The notes: generated by a model not told the origin, from the sequence alone. 64,000 nucleotides of DNA from Plotosus lineatus (GCA_024760905.1 CM045731.1:22733001-22797000), one strand, 5' to 3'; shown: positions 1-13,604, counted from the first letter of the stretch. Translations and numbers: made by a program.

Positions 1-246
1 ATTAAAATAATGGAGGAACTAAATATCTGAATCCACAATCCAAGAAAAAACCTGTCATACTTCATAAGACCGACTAATTCAATAATAAAACTCCTTAAGA
101 CGAAGGTATAACCCTGCATCACACCTGGATAACCACAAAGTCAATTATTATTATGGTCTCGTTTAACAGTTCTAAAGTGTTCTAAAGATGCTTTGGGCCT
201 GTCAATGACCTGGTGCAAATAACCAAGTTAAAAATTTTAACTTTAT

Positions 247-622
247 ACAAATGAGAAGCAGGGCAGTGGTGGCCTGGTGGTAAAGGGTGGTAAATCGCTG
301 ATCCTAAGGTTGGAGGTTCGAGTCCCACTCTCCACAAGGTTGTCACTGCCCCCCCTCCAGTGCAGCTTACTGGGTTATCAAAGGGCGGCCAGGGCCCTCA
401 CTGTCTATAGTGAGAGGTTCATGTAAAAGAACCATTGCTGACTTTCAACAAGAGTAGCTGCAGAGCTGTCAGTGTGTTTCCGCCCTGCGATGGCCTGGAG
501 CGCTGTCCCGGGTGTACTCTGGCCTCACCTGGGATTGGCTGGGATGGGTGCCAGCTTCCCCATAACCCTAATTAGAATTAAGCGGTTACAGAAAATGAAC
601 TGAACTGAACAAATGAGAAGCA
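247..622 (+). mobile_element. SINE-A copy with 14-bp target-site duplication
   Basis: A tRNA-derived SINE, bounded by identical 14-bp direct repeats (ACAAATGAGAAGCA) at 247-260 and 609-622. The body at 261-608 starts with a tRNA-like head: a box-A-like TGGCCTGGTGGTAAA and a box-B-like GGTTCGAGTCCCAC. A middle section follows (GGGTTATCAAAGG, then a CATTGCTGACTTT stretch). The tail contains CCTAATTAGAATTAAG and ends in a short GAACT repeat. The intact target duplication points to a fairly recent insertion. Confidence 0.85.
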
Positions 623-787
623 TCCACTAATTGGTGTACAGATTGGGGTGTGCTTCCTATGAAATGCCTCCTTAGCTGTTAATCAAATGTATTTCATATG
701 TTGACTAAAAGAGAAACTTTTAAACTGCATTCGTTTATTTAGGGGTCTTTTACAATGACCATTTGATTTAATCTATACGTCTTTGTA

Positions 788-940
788 TTGTGGGAGGAAA
801 CTGGAGTACCCATAGGAACCCTAAAAAAGCACAAATCAAATGACTACATTTCATGCAGAAAGGCCTCTGCCTTGCCACCAGTAAGATTTGAACTCAGAAC
901 CTGCTTTTCGTGAAGCAGTAGTTCTAAATTCAGCAGTATG
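788..940 (-). mobile_element. SINE-C head fragment
   Basis: Reverse-strand remnant of the second SINE head. On the + strand it has GAGGAAACTGGAGTACCC and a box-B-like TTTGAACTCAGAACCTGC, as in the better SINE-C copies at 8,858 and 23,162. It is degenerate and lacks the tail. Confidence 0.45.
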
Positions 941-1835
941 ATCATATATTCATTAGGATCACTGACAGGTGAAGTGAATTACACTGATTGTCTCATTTGT
1001 GAAGTTGATGTGTTGAAAGCAGGAAAAACAGCAAGGGCTCATGTAACAAGGGCTCTTTGTGATGGTTTGACTGGGTCTATTCATTGCCAAAATGGCAGAT
1101 CTTCTGGGGTGTTCCCACCAAATATGGTCCAAGAAAGGATATCCAGTGAACTGACAAGACTGTCATGGGCATCCAAGGCTCACTGCTGTGCATGGAATGG
1201 AAGGATAGTACGTCAGGTCTGATTCCACAGAATAGCTACTGTAGCACAAACCGCCAAAACAGTCAATGTTGGCTATAATAGAAGGGTGTCAGGACAGTGC
1301 ACTGCAGATTCAGTGTGTGTGTCCCCTTACAATCTACAGTATATAGAACCGTAATTCAGACTCTGATGTGTTGTATTGCATTGCGTTGTAAGCTGATTAT
1401 TGTACACTATGGCTTTGGACATGAATACAAATTGGCAAAAAAAAAAACAAACAAAAAAACATAATATTCTGAACTAAAAGCAATGTATAAAGCCTGGCAG
1501 GTGGAATGTACCAGGTGTGATAGCGCCCCTCTCTGTGACTTGACCGAGTGTGAAGGTCATGTGGCAAACTGATGCGATATTGTGCTAAAGAGACAGAGAG
1601 ATATGGAAACCAGACCATGTTAGAACTTTACTAAATGGTCTGCCAATTACACAGGATGTGTGTCATGTCTCAGTTTTATATAATGTACCACTATGCAATG
1701 TTCTAAGGTACTTGTAGTGTCTTCTGACCTCCAGAGCTTTCCGGGTACCTTAGGAGTCAAAAATCAGTACAGATTGAACTTCATTGTGACTAAGTTAATG
1801 TAATGGATATTTGGGGTTTTTTGTTTTATAATCAC
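941..1835. other. Unassigned stretch
   Basis: No gene, RNA or recognised repeat was found. A 94-codon open frame at 938-1,222 has no recognisable domain and no splice context. The stretch may be old transposon DNA, but that is a guess. Confidence 0.4.
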
Positions 1836-1837
1836 TC

Positions 1838-1950
1838 ACTCATATACCAAACTGCTTAATCTTACTAATAGGCTGTAGTGAGGCTGGCGCCTATTTTATC
1901 CAACACCGGGTGAAAGCAGGTTACACCCTAAACAGTCTGCAAATCAATTG
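1838..1950 (-). mobile_element. Tail fragment of a SINE-A/SINE-C type element
   Basis: Degenerate reverse copy of the shared SINE tail (GGCTGGCGCCTATTTTATCC, then GCAGGTTACACCCTAAACAG). Only the tail region is present. Confidence 0.45.
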
Positions 1951-1958
1951 CAGAGTCA

Positions 1959-1960
1959 TA

Positions 1961-2001
<41 letters not shown>
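1959..2001. repeat. (TC)n(AC)n microsatellite
   Basis: A run of TC followed by AC, ending directly at the truncated left edge of the Tc1-like element. Confidence 0.9.
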
Positions 2002-4507
2002 GGATTCCAAAAGAGTTGGGACACTATACAAATTGTGAATAAAATATGAATGCAATGATGCGGAAGTGCCAAATTTCAATATTTTATTCTGAATAGAAAA
2101 TTGATGACAGGGTCAACAGTTTAAACTGAGAAAGTGTATAATTTTAAGGTAAATAATATGTTGATTTTAAATTTCATGATGTCAACAAATCTCAAATGTC
2201 AAAAAGTTGGCACAAGGCCATGTTCACCACTGTGAGGCATCCCCTCTTCTTACAACAGTCTGCAAACATCTGGGGACTGAGGAGACGAGTTTTTCCAAGT
2301 TTAGAAATAGGAATGCTGTCCCACTCTTGTCTAATACGGGCCTCAAGGTCAGGTAAGGTTTTTCCTGCCACAGGTATCATGCTATCCTGTGCTACCTGCT
2401 GCATGCAGAGAAGGAAAATGCTGTCAAAAACCTCTGCTGCTTTGTGGGTAATATTTCTTTAGAGAAAAGACGACAGGAGTTAACCTTGAGGAAAAAGCTT
2501 GAGCTGTAGTCCCATAGGCAGTTTGTCGTTGTAATCAATCTCGTTCTGGCAACTCCTTCGCCTTCAATGGCCCTGGACCATACCAGCCCTGCCGTTCCAT
2601 CTGGACCATCATCACCATGGACAGGGGGGTCCTGCTAACTGGGCAAGAGCTAGTCCTCTAGATCCCCCTGCCCTGACCTGTGCCCAGGAGAGGACACTCC
2701 AGCTTTGCCTCACAGCATTGAACCAACCCGGAAAGCAGCAGTTAGCAGTTATAAGCCACAATGCTTGATTGGCGTCGAGCGTGATGACAGGGGTCACTTC
2801 CGTTGGTGGGAGGGATCTTTGGATCTCATTGGACAGTTACCACTTGCCTAAGCCGGGCAGCGCCCAGTCAATAAGGTGCTGTCTCGCCACGGTCTGTCTT
2901 CCTCATTGAGTGCATGGGGATTAGGTAACAACCAACAAGCAGACCGCAACCTGCACCAAACAAGAGAACAAGAACGAGCAAAAGCAAGAGAACAGCTCTT
3001 AAATTGGGAACCTGGAACATCCGCACCATGACCACCGGACTAATATGATCTCCGGAACATTAGTGATGCAAGAAAGACCGCCGTCATCAATGATGAGCTT
3101 CTGCGATTAAAGATAGGCATCGCCGCCTTACAGGAGACTCGTCTAGCAGACTCTGGAAGGCTGAAGGAAAAGGACTACACCTTTTTCTGGAAAGGAAAGA
3201 GTGCTGAACATCGTAGAGAACACGAGGTGGGCTTCGCAGTCAGGAACACTTTGTTGAAGATGGTTGAACCAAGCGACAAGGGATGTGAACGACTGATAAC
3301 TCTCCGTCTCTCCACCTCGGATTGTCCAATCTCCTTTATGAGTGCCTACGTTCCTACTCTGACATCAACACCTGAGGCTAAAGATGAATTCTACTCCAAC
3401 TTGAATGTCATCATCAAGAACATCCCCAGCAATGAACAACTCGTCCTTTTGGGCGACTTTAATTCAAGGGTGGGTGCCGACCGAGACTCCTGGCCCTCCT
3501 GCCTTGGTTCCTTTGGAATTGGCATGGTCAACGACAACAGACAGCGTCGACTAGAGTGTTGCTCTTACCATGGCTTGTGTATGTGAGCAACACCTTCTTC
3601 CAGACAAAACTACAACACCGGGTGTCCTCCACGCTCAAAACACTGGCACCAGCTTGACATGATCATTGTCAGGCTCACAAGCCTCAAGCACGTGCTTCTT
3701 ACCTGCACCTGCCACAGTGCAGACTGCGACACAGACCACTCTCTTGTATGCTGCAAGACCCGCCTGACACCAAAGACACTTCACCGCGCCAAGCCTCAAG
3801 GGAAGCCTCGCATCAACACCATCAAGATGCAAAACAAAGCAAATATCGAGGAATTTGCAAAGACCTTTGAAGAAGTCATCTCCACAAAAAATCCTCAAAG
3901 TACAGCATCAGACACCTGGATCCACCTACAAGAGTGCATTCATACATCAGCACTAGCCATCTTCGGAAAGAAGACCTCCTGGAGCTCTGACTGGTTCGAT
4001 GCAAAGTCCACAAAGATGACCCCCATCATAGAAGCAAAACAAGAACAGCGTTCTTCAAGCGAAAAGACCCTTAAGACATTAAGAGCAGCTCGGAGCAAGG
4101 TCCAACAGACAGCAAGGAAATGGGCCAATGAGTATTACCTTTCTGATATTGCGCCACTATCTTTCTGCACAACATTTGGGGAATTGGTGATCCTTTACCC
4201 TTCTTTGCTTCTGAGAGACACGGCCACTCTGAGACGCTCTTTTTATACTCAGTCATGCTGCCAATGGACCTTGTTACTGGTAATTGGTCTTCCAGCTGTT
4301 TGTTATAAGTGCAATTGAATTTTCCAGCCTCTTATTTCTACCTGTCCCAACTTTTTTGAGATTTGTTGACACCATGAAATTTAAAATCAACTTATTTTTT
4401 TCTTAAAATGATACTGTACATTTTCTCAGTTTAAACTGTTGACCCTGTCATCTATGTTCTATTCTGAATTAAATAATGAAATTTGACACTTCCACATCAT
4501 TGCATTC
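2002..4507 (-). mobile_element. Tc1-like element (family A), interrupted by a LINE fragment
   Basis: Both outer parts match the more complete copy at 13,700-15,129. The left part (2,002 to about 2,460) holds the terminal repeat (GGATTCCAAAAGAGTTGGGA) and, on the minus strand, the transposase C-terminus (2,192-2,404, including IRQEWDSIPISKL and FADCCKKRGCLTVV). The right part (about 4,131-4,507) holds the opposite terminal repeat and the very start of the transposase (reverse of AATATCAGAAAGG). The middle of the transposase is missing and its place is taken by non-LTR retrotransposon sequence. This copy keeps a longer 5' leader than the 13.7-kb copy. Confidence 0.8.
2470..4130 (+). mobile_element. 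Non-LTR retrotransposon fragment with APE-type endonuclease
   Basis: This is a broken LINE lying inside the Tc1-like element. The start (about 2,985-3,110) encodes a WNIRTM-like motif after a presumed 5' leader. The frame at 3,227-3,586 continues the endonuclease (GFAVRNTLLKMVEP, then SAYVPTLTSTPEAKDEFY and VLLGDFNSRVGADRDSWP), where GDFN is the usual catalytic-site motif. The frame at 3,659 to about 4,135 gives the endonuclease end (HSADCDTDHSLVCCK) and a linker. Stops and frame changes break it, and no reverse transcriptase follows. It resembles RTE-type endonucleases but differs from the LINE family at 46 kb. The clade is not certain. Confidence 0.75.
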
Positions 4508-4585
4508 GGGATTTGAACCCAAGACTTTCTTGCTGTGAAGAAACCACTGGACAACCGTGATAATCACTACACTACTATGCCTTAG
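4508..4585 (-). mobile_element. SINE-C head fragment
   Basis: Reverse tRNA-like head (GGGATTTGAACCCAAGACTT, then CACTACACTACTATGCC). It abuts the truncated edge of the Tc1-like element. Confidence 0.5.
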
Positions 4586-4718
4586 CAAGCATTTGCTTTT
4601 GACTGGTGTGAACTGTACGCTACCGCCTATTTTAACGACTTAAGCAGATTCAGATTTGGTGCCCTAGCAAAGTTTGGTTCAACCACAGTTCAGTCAAGTC
4701 AGTCCAAACATATAATTG

Positions 4719-4719
4719 T

Positions 4720-4803
<84 letters not shown>
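4719..4803. repeat. (TG)n microsatellite
   Basis: About 40 TG units, almost uninterrupted. Confidence 0.97.
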
Positions 4804-4806
<3 letters not shown>

Positions 4807-5783
4807 AGGAGCCTATAAGTGTGTTTACTATGAGTATAATTATGAGTCCCCTTTATCTTAATAAAAATCAAGATTGGCCCACCCAAAATAATTGCTTCAA
4901 AAATAATTTAATTGACTTGTTTCAGCAATGGTCTTAGAGGAACACATTGGATTCTGGAGCAAACAGACATACCTCTGACAAAGTGAGGTGTAACCAGTGT
5001 TATAAGCAGCTGTGCATGTGATGTGTGCTTGTAGAACATTGTGTACTTGGAGAGGTGTCTGCTAAAGTATTCCATGAGTCCAGCAGGTTGGGTTTTACTG
5101 GCTCTCTTAGCCTATCATGTAGTGTTATGAAGAAAAAAAAAAAAAAATACTGACAGAGCAGTTCCATGGTTTTCATCACATTTTCCCAGAGGTTTACACT
5201 ATTACCTGCCCCCTACTCAACCCCCAAAAATTATACAGCCAGACATTTCCAGTCTTTCATTAAAGACTACCTGGTATTCAGATATAAATCAGAGCTTTGC
5301 AAACCACACCAAGAAGCAGGAGGGTATTTCCCAGCGTTCTTGCATACCTCAAACTAAGGTGCCCACCGAGTGGCTGATGACATCACTACAGACTCAAGCA
5401 CATAAACACACACTATCGGGAATGATCTATCAAGCCAGGCTTACAGCGAAAGCCAAGCAGTGCCTAGGAGAGTTGTAAAAAGGGTCAGGTTAGCAGATTC
5501 GCAGACCGATTACCACCCACACCACCCAGACTAATAATAAGACGTAGGATTTCAAAGGCGGATGGTGGAAAACACACCCAGTGACTCACTTTCTCCAGCC
5601 AAACAAAAGAAGTTATATTACAGAGAGTCATTTTTGTAGCTCTGTTGTCTGATGGATTGAATTGGCCTGGGTCTAATATTCTTCGCCTTAGGGAGAGACA
5701 CTTTAGTCGATGTCACCGTTGCTGTTCTTCTTGCAATTATACAAGAAGTGTAAAAGATCCCACTGACTGTATAATGAAATTCC

Positions 5784-5814
<31 letters not shown>

Positions 5815-6080
5815 TTGAGCCCGCTCTGTCCACATGGACAAATGATGTACCATAAAGAGGATTAGTCAATAGTCATTATTAAACTCAGTCATACACTCAG
5901 TCCAGGACTAGAAAGGACACTCCTTTAGGGTTCTACATCAAACCTCACAACAGATAGCTATTGTGAACATGGGGAGAGCGCAAACCTCTTCCAAGAGGTT
6001 CTTCCTGCAATTCCCCATAAATATTATATAAATAAAAATTTTAGGATCCAGAATTTGATCAGCAAGTACCGTAATATTCA
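4804..6080. other. Unassigned stretch
   Basis: No gene or recognised repeat family. It contains an A run near 5,130 and a T run of about 24 bases near 5,785. The short open frames show no domain. Confidence 0.4.
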
Positions 6081-6084
6081 AATT

Positions 6085-6275
6085 TCCTCAAGTTTCTTCC
6101 CACAATTCAAAGACACGCACATTAAGCTGAACTGGCTGTTCCAAATTGACCCTGGGTGTGAATATGAATGGTTGTGTATGTTGCAATGTGACAGACTGGC
6201 AAGCTAATCAGGATGTACTTCGCCTTTGTCCACCGTCGGCTAAGATAGGTGTAATCATGGGGAAGCTGGTGTCTC
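6085..6275 (+). mobile_element. SINE-C fragment, 5' truncated
   Basis: The middle of the SINE-C body is readable (CTTCCCACAATTCAAAGACA, then GGCTGTTCCAAATTGACCC) and is followed by a decayed tail. Confidence 0.55.
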
Positions 6276-7099
6276 TTTTTTGGAGCTAATAAATTTGAAA
6301 TAAAATTCATTGTGCCCTTTCTTGATGATACAGGAAATTAAAAATCACCTTTAAGTTGAGTGTTAGCCCTCGATCTGAACCCATGCAAATGCTGCCAACT
6401 TCTTTTATAACATGTTAGTTGAAGTTGGAATTGGCAGAGTGAGACTGATCAAAGCAAAGCAACTGCCAGACCTGCCTGGAACTAAACAAGTGAATGACAT
6501 CATGGTCTCAGTGTTCAGGCTGATCGTATCTGCTGAGTTTGACCTGCATGAGTTCATAAAAAATGCTTGTGTTGCTGTGTCACAAAGAGCTAAACTGGTG
6601 TAAGTGACTCTGTAGCCTGTCTTGAACTCTTGACCCTCAGTACAGACCACGGCATGTTTCTATTTTTATCACTGAGCATCCAATGAGCCTTGTCCTGGTG
6701 TTGTTGTTCTTTATATAAAATTAAATTTAGAAAATACCTTACAAGCACAGAGGAAGTCGCATCTGCTTTATGGCCTATCCACATCCTTGCCTCTTCCTTG
6801 GCTGAGCACTCCCTGTAGCATGGCAGCTATTTCTGACTCACACCACCATCGTGTGTGGCTCGCCTGGGCATCTGGACCTCCGCTGCTTTGTGGACTGTTG
6901 CTTGGATTAAACAAAAGTTTGTGGGCAAACAAATGATAGAAAGGCAGCTCTGATCATAAAGGTGGTCACTGAAGAGCAAGGATCTGTTTTATTCTCATTC
7001 ATAAATTTTGTCACAAAAATTGTCCTTTTAGTTCTTAACATCAACAACAGATAGCATTATTAGCATCATTTTTTTTTTCAGGAAGACTGAGCAGACTAA
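6276..7099. other. Unassigned stretch
   Basis: No gene was recognised. A 63-codon frame at 6,412-6,603 reads smoothly but matches no domain known to me. Confidence 0.35.
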
Positions 7100-7100
7100 T

Positions 7101-7101
7101 A

Positions 7102-7160
<59 letters not shown>
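7101..7160. repeat. (TG)n(TA)n compound microsatellite
   Basis: A short TG run followed by about 22 TA units. Confidence 0.95.
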
Positions 7161-7166
<6 letters not shown>

Positions 7167-7174
7167 CCATCCAT

Positions 7175-7315
7175 CCATCTATCCATTTTCTTCACCATTT
7201 AATCCTAATTAGGCTGGCAGAGGCACTGGCACCCATTTAAGCCAACTCTGCTCTGTGTGAGGGCGGGGTACAAACTGGCCAGCTCGTCAGGCCATCGTAA
7301 AGCATAGTATTATTA
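7175..7315 (-). mobile_element. SINE tail fragment
   Basis: Reverse copy of the shared tail (CCATTTAATCCTAATTAGGC) with its terminal CCAT units adjoining a (TA)n tract. Confidence 0.6.
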
Positions 7316-7346
7316 TATATTCCCATATTTATACTTACTTTAAACT

Positions 7347-7605
7347 GATTCATTTATTTTCTGTAATACTTAATCCTAATTAGGGTCACGGGGAGGCTGG
7401 CGCTGCAGCTCAGCCAACTCTGGGCGATGGCAGAGTACACCCTGAACAACTCACCAGGCCATCACAGGGTAGAAATACGCTGACGGCTATGCGGCGTAAT
7501 ATTGACGAAAGTCAGCAATGGTTCTTTTACATGAACCTCTCACCATAGACAGTGAGAGACATGGCTGGCCTTTGATAACCCAGTTCGCTGCACTGGGGGG
7601 ACTGT
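7347..7605 (-). mobile_element. SINE-A copy, head truncated
   Basis: Reads in reverse from the tail (TTAATCCTAATTAGGGTCAC) through the middle (AAAGTCAGCAATGGTTCTTT, CTTTGATAACCCAGTT) and stops before the tRNA-like head. Confidence 0.75.
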
Positions 7606-7730
7606 ATGTAGATCCAATTATCTACTTCATGTTATGAATTAGTGTAGTAGTGATGCCTTCGATTTTCAATCTCTTCCCTTTCCATTTATTTGAAATATTT
7701 GGAACAGCCAATGAGCCTAATATGCATGTA

Positions 7731-8208
7731 CAAGGAACCCTCGCTACTACATGATTAAATTCATGTGGCTTCAGTGCATTGCGTTTTTTTTTAGTATTCA
7801 TTGAATTAAAAAATAAAGGAAATTAAGGAAGAATAGGTGAAGATTTATGGAAAATGCCACAAAACAAAGCCAATTATGCAAAAAAATGAACCAAAAAAAA
7901 AAAAAACAACTCAAAACCCCAAGGAAAACTACTTACACTTTTATATGAGGTACGCATCTGTGTGTGCGTGTGCCATTTGTATGTGTGTGTATTTATATTT
8001 AATTTACATCTTAGGCATTATTTTTATGTTTAATTGTTATTATAAGCATTCACAGCTTTGAATATTTATTTATTGATATTATATACACATATACATGTAC
8101 GTATACTAGTACATCTGTGGGGCGGGTGGGCTATTTTGGGGAATTTGGACATCGGCGGCGGGGGGGGGTCCTCGGTCCCAATTAACCTCAGAAAGTGAGG
8201 GATCCCTG
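7731..8208 (+). mobile_element. MITE-1 copy, TA-flanked
   Basis: A non-autonomous DNA element of 478 bp flanked by TA at 7,729-7,730 and 8,209-8,210. The ends are imperfect inverted repeats (CAAGGAACCCTCGCTACT and GAAAGTGAGGGATCCCTG). The body has A-rich and T-rich stretches, then TATACACATATACATGTACG. Four other copies lie in this window. TA duplication and the CAG-type ends fit the Tc1/mariner-pogo superfamily. No transposase is encoded. Confidence 0.75.
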
Positions 8209-8219
8209 TATTTGAATTA

Positions 8220-8325
8220 TGGAAGGAAACCATACAGGAATGTTTTCACTGAGCCCAGGGCTCAAACCCAATACCTTCTTGCTGTGGGGTGGACATGGTA
8301 ACCACAACACTGCCATGCCACTCTT
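8220..8325 (-). mobile_element. SINE-C head fragment
   Basis: Reverse tRNA-like head (GCTCAAACCCAATACCTTCT, then CACAACACTGCCATGCC). Confidence 0.5.
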
Positions 8326-8855
8326 CTTGTCAACAAGCTGCTATTCTTAAATCAATAATATACTTTAGCAAGCACTTTAAATTAATGTTCCTCTGAAGTA
8401 CTCATTCATTATATAGTGTGTTTTTAGTAGTTAAATGAAGTGTAAATGAAGAATTGTGATATTCATTGGTTCCTGCTTAGTTCCTGCATAGCTCCCTATG
8501 AGTCATGATATCATCAACATTATATACTAACAGGAATCGCATAATTTGATTTGTTTTGCTATCTACGTCCCAACTGAATAATGCTTAAAAAACAAATTAC
8601 AGACACTTACATTTTGGCACAGTCACTTAGGACAAGTTCATCATCATTGTAAAACTTAAAAATGGAATACATTGCCATAAAATAGATAAAAAACAAAAAC
8701 AAAAACCGGGTATTTGTATCATATACTGAAACAGGGCAGCATTGTGAGCAATTTTTTGTACATCTCCTGTTACATGTAACATACAATTGTTTGCCCAACA
8801 ATTATTTGTGAATAATTGTTCATTGTTGCTTAATGCATATTTATTTAATTAAGTA
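8326..8855. other. Unassigned stretch
   Basis: AT-rich DNA with no gene or recognised element. Confidence 0.4.
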
Positions 8856-8857
8856 AT

Positions 8858-9185
8858 GACATGGTAACGTAGTGGTTCTGTCTCACAACAAGAAAGCCTG
8901 GGTTCGATTCGGGTGTTACTGTGTGGAATTTGAATATTCTGTCTGTGCTTGTGTGGGTTTTCTTCCGGTACTCCGGTTTTCTCAAACAGTCCAAAAACCT
9001 GCACAGTTGGGGCTGTTCCAAATCACCCCTAGTTGTGAGTGTGAGTATAAATGTGTGAGTGTTGGCCCTGGGATGGCCTGGAGAGCTGTCCAGGGTGTAC
9101 CCTGCTCTTGTCAGGAGTAGGCTGAGGTAGACGCCAGCCTCCCTACAACCATAATTCGGATTAAGCAGATCAGAAAATGGATGAA
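8858..9185 (+). mobile_element. SINE-C copy, near full length
   Basis: The tRNA-like head has GTAACGTAGTGGTTCTG and the box-B-like GGGTTCGATTCGGG. The body includes GTGTGGGTTTTCTTCCGGTA and GGGGCTGTTCCAAATCACCC. The tail (GCCAGCCTCCCTACAACC, then TTCGGATTAAGCAG) is the one used by SINE-A, although the head differs. Confidence 0.75.
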
Positions 9186-9225
9186 TAATTAATAGAATCC
9201 ATCAAGATTGAAATTCTTTATTAAT

Positions 9226-9586
9226 ACATTAAATGCCGGGCAGTGGTGGCCTGGTGATAAATGTGCTGGATCACTGATCCTAAGGTTGGGGGTTCAAGCC
9301 CCACTCTCCACGGGTTGTCACCCCCCCCCCCCTCCCCCAGTGCAGCTAACTGGGTTATCAAGAGCCGGCCATGTCGCTCACTCTCTATGGTGTGAGGTTC
9401 ATGTCAAAGAAGCATTGCTGACTTTTGACCAGAGTAGCTGCATAGCCGTCAGCGTGTTTAGCCTGGCAAGATGTCCAGGGTGTACTCTGCTCTCGCCCGG
9501 AGTTGGCTGGGATGGGTGCCAGCCTCCCCGTGACCCTAATTAGGATTAAGTGGTGACAGAAAATGAACGGATGAACATTAAATGCC
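9226..9586 (+). mobile_element. SINE-A copy with 12-bp target-site duplication
   Basis: A perfect 12-bp repeat (ACATTAAATGCC) lies at 9,226-9,237 and 9,575-9,586. Between them is a complete SINE-A with tRNA-like head, C-rich run, GGGTTATCAAGAGC middle and TAATTAGGATTAAG tail. Confidence 0.85.
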
Positions 9587-9589
9587 ATA

Positions 9590-10840
9590 CTAGATATGTT
9601 GTCAGTTATGTTACAGCAGCTATAAATATTTGTTCTGTCTTCAGTCTCTCCTTTTGTCTCTTTTTTTTAACTAAACACAAAAATTTAAAATAGCAAAGAT
9701 CTGATGCTGAGACTTTGTACATCAATTTTATATCAATTTCACCTCATACATAGCCATGGTTTAATTTCTATATTTTTACGCTCAGATTATATTAGTTGCT
9801 AATATCAAGGTGATCTTCAGTTTGGTGTTCAGACCTTTGATCTCGTGAAAGAGATGAGGGGTTATGCATTAACCAAAGCGAGCACCTCCATAAGCCAGGT
9901 GGTGGTGGGGTGTGTGGGGTTGCAGGAGCACTACAGTTCAGTGCAGGAAATTCCTTCTGTGGGCTGTCCACACACCTGCAAAAACATACTGTGCCATTCA
10001 CACAGCACCTCGCACTAACGCCCTGTTCTCCTACCGCCGAGCATGGAGCCTGATACTGCCAATCTTTCAGACCATAATTCACTCTCACTTTCTCTTTTTC
10101 TCACGGAAACTCAGTCACACGCAACCAAGGTTGGGTGTCTAACTGCTCGAGGTGTAATTCTAGTATGGAAACATATTCCATGGTTCATTTGTGTGCATTC
10201 CTTGACTGTCAGTCAAACTTGAGTAAATTTTGCTTTGGTAAATATTAATAGCTTAATTTGCCTTTAATGTTAGCGACCATATTTTCTCCGTTTCCAATTA
10301 ATATGTTGACTAATGAAAACTACGAGGACAGAAGCCATGATAAATAAGCACACAGCACACATGCTTGCAATTAGTCAGACATGCTTTTTGCGTCATAAAC
10401 TTTGGCATCAACTGAAATGCTCATTACGTCTTTGCGTTGAACCGATCATGGCTTCCCGATTTCTCGCCTTCTTCTCTGCACATTTTTAGTTGTGTCTTTT
10501 TTCAACGTCTTCTGTGACCAATTAGCATTTGGCTGGTTCGCTTTTAATGTCTAAAGGCTCATTTTACTCGCTGGCCTGAAGTTAGGGATTCTTGTTGGCT
10601 GGATACCGACCCCTTGGATTTGGTTTTCGTCTGAGTATTAAAGAAATGAAAGGTTGAAAGTTTTAGAAGAGAGTAGAGACTGTGATTCACTGTCTGAAAT
10701 TCCACATCACATTCTTACTCTTGTCCTCCATCAGTGTCCTCAGAATTCAATGAATTGAGTGCTAATGGTTAGTTTTCCAAATTATGAATCTACATTTTTT
10801 CAGTTTTTTTTTTGTTTTTTTTTTTTTTTCCTGGTAGGAT
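9590..10840. other. Unassigned stretch
   Basis: No gene or recognised repeat. Two overlapping frames near 9,800-10,140 show no domain. Confidence 0.4.
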
Positions 10841-10844
10841 TTCT

Positions 10845-10985
10845 CCTGTTGTGAGTGTTGGCTTGGTGATGGTCTGGCATGCTGCCCAGGGTGTACTCTG
10901 CCTGCACCCAGATTCAGCTGATATGGGCACGATCCTCCCTGTGACCCGAATTAGGATTATGCGGTTGACAAAAATGAATGACTAG
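10845..10985 (+). mobile_element. SINE tail fragment
   Basis: Only the shared tail is present (GCCCAGGGTGTACTCTGCC, then AATTAGGATTATGCGG, ending in AATGAATGA). Confidence 0.65.
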
Positions 10986-11008
10986 ATGAATATATTATAT
11001 AATATACT

Positions 11009-11009
11009 C

Positions 11010-11089
<80 letters not shown>
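11009..11089. repeat. (TA)n microsatellite
   Basis: About 40 TA units ending at the 5' edge of a truncated LINE. Confidence 0.97.
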
Positions 11090-12439
<1,350 letters not shown>

Positions 12440-12729
12440 ACCAAGAAAAAGGCGAAGACTTAGCAAAGATACATAAATTAGGTAAATAAGATGTTTAGCA
12501 AATACAGAGTTATGGAGAAGGGATGGGGTTTTAAAAAAGCTTCTGTTACTTCCAAATGAAAAACTTTTTCTTTTAGAAGTGCTTTTTGTGCTCTCTTTTC
12601 ATTTGAAACAAAACATTTATTCATTCAAGTAATACAATAGGTTAATTTGAGCAAATACTGGGATACTGTTACAGAAAAAATGTTGTAATGTTGATTCCCC
12701 CCCCCCCCCCCCATTTGCAACCCCCCTCC

Positions 12730-12736
<7 letters not shown>

Positions 12737-12768
<32 letters not shown>

Positions 12769-12783
12769 GATTATTATTATTAT
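12737..12783. repeat. (ATT)n microsatellite
   Basis: Trinucleotide ATT run with one interruption, preceded by a C run at about 12,698-12,712. Confidence 0.95.
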
Positions 12784-13600
12784 ATTTACAGAATAAAAAG
12801 CTTTTTAGCACATATCCGTGTTAAAGGTTACTTGCATTTTTTTTTTTTTATAAATCATAAAATCAAAATAAAGGATGTACATGACAGAAGCAATGGAACC
12901 AGGGGTTTCGTTGTTGGCGTGTCAATCCTTACAATGCTTCACATTTGCACATGAAACCTAAATAGTTAAAGCAATACAAGCAATCTGACTTCTATTTCTA
13001 ACAGTGTACATATTACACTAGACATAAGGTACTTTATAACGCCACAATTTTGCATCTAGCTAGCCTATACTTCTTTTTCTAATGTATAGACATCTGTATA
13101 GATGGTATGAAGAAAAACAACCTCTGACCATTTCTGTATTTCTTTTACGCATTGTCAGGTCTTCAAACATCACAGATCACTTTTATTGATCACCCCACCC
13201 CCATCTCCAATTGCTGTTTTTTCTCTCTGACTATCTCATTCTGTGCAGCAGCTTGTGGCTTTATTGTGAGATAAGTCAACATGGTTTCTGGATCATAGGC
13301 GGAAAGCAAATATGTGCATTAACGTCACTGCAGTCTCCAGCATTCCTACGTGAGAGGGATCAAGACCTCCTGCACATTCTAACCTTTGATCCGAGGTTAC
13401 TGACAGCAGGCTCTTTCTCTGGATTTGGGGCTCTCATGTATAATGTGAAGACCATTAAACTGTTTAAAGTTAACCTTTAAACTATTTCAAAAGGACATTT
13501 ATCAAACTCAAACAATTTTTTTTTAATTTAAGTTTTGGAGATAAAATAAAAAAAAAATAAATAAATAAAAAAAAACAGAAAAAAAGCCAACAACAGATAG
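12784..13600. other. Unassigned stretch
   Basis: No gene. It contains T-rich and A-rich runs. The open frame at 13,211-13,480 shows no domain. Confidence 0.4.
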
Positions 13601-13604
13601 ACTA

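Noticed and set aside
261..340. Possible tRNA genes at SINE heads
   Set aside because: Box A and box B-like sequences are present, but each is followed by SINE body and tail and repeated many times. They are tRNA-derived SINEs, not tRNA genes.
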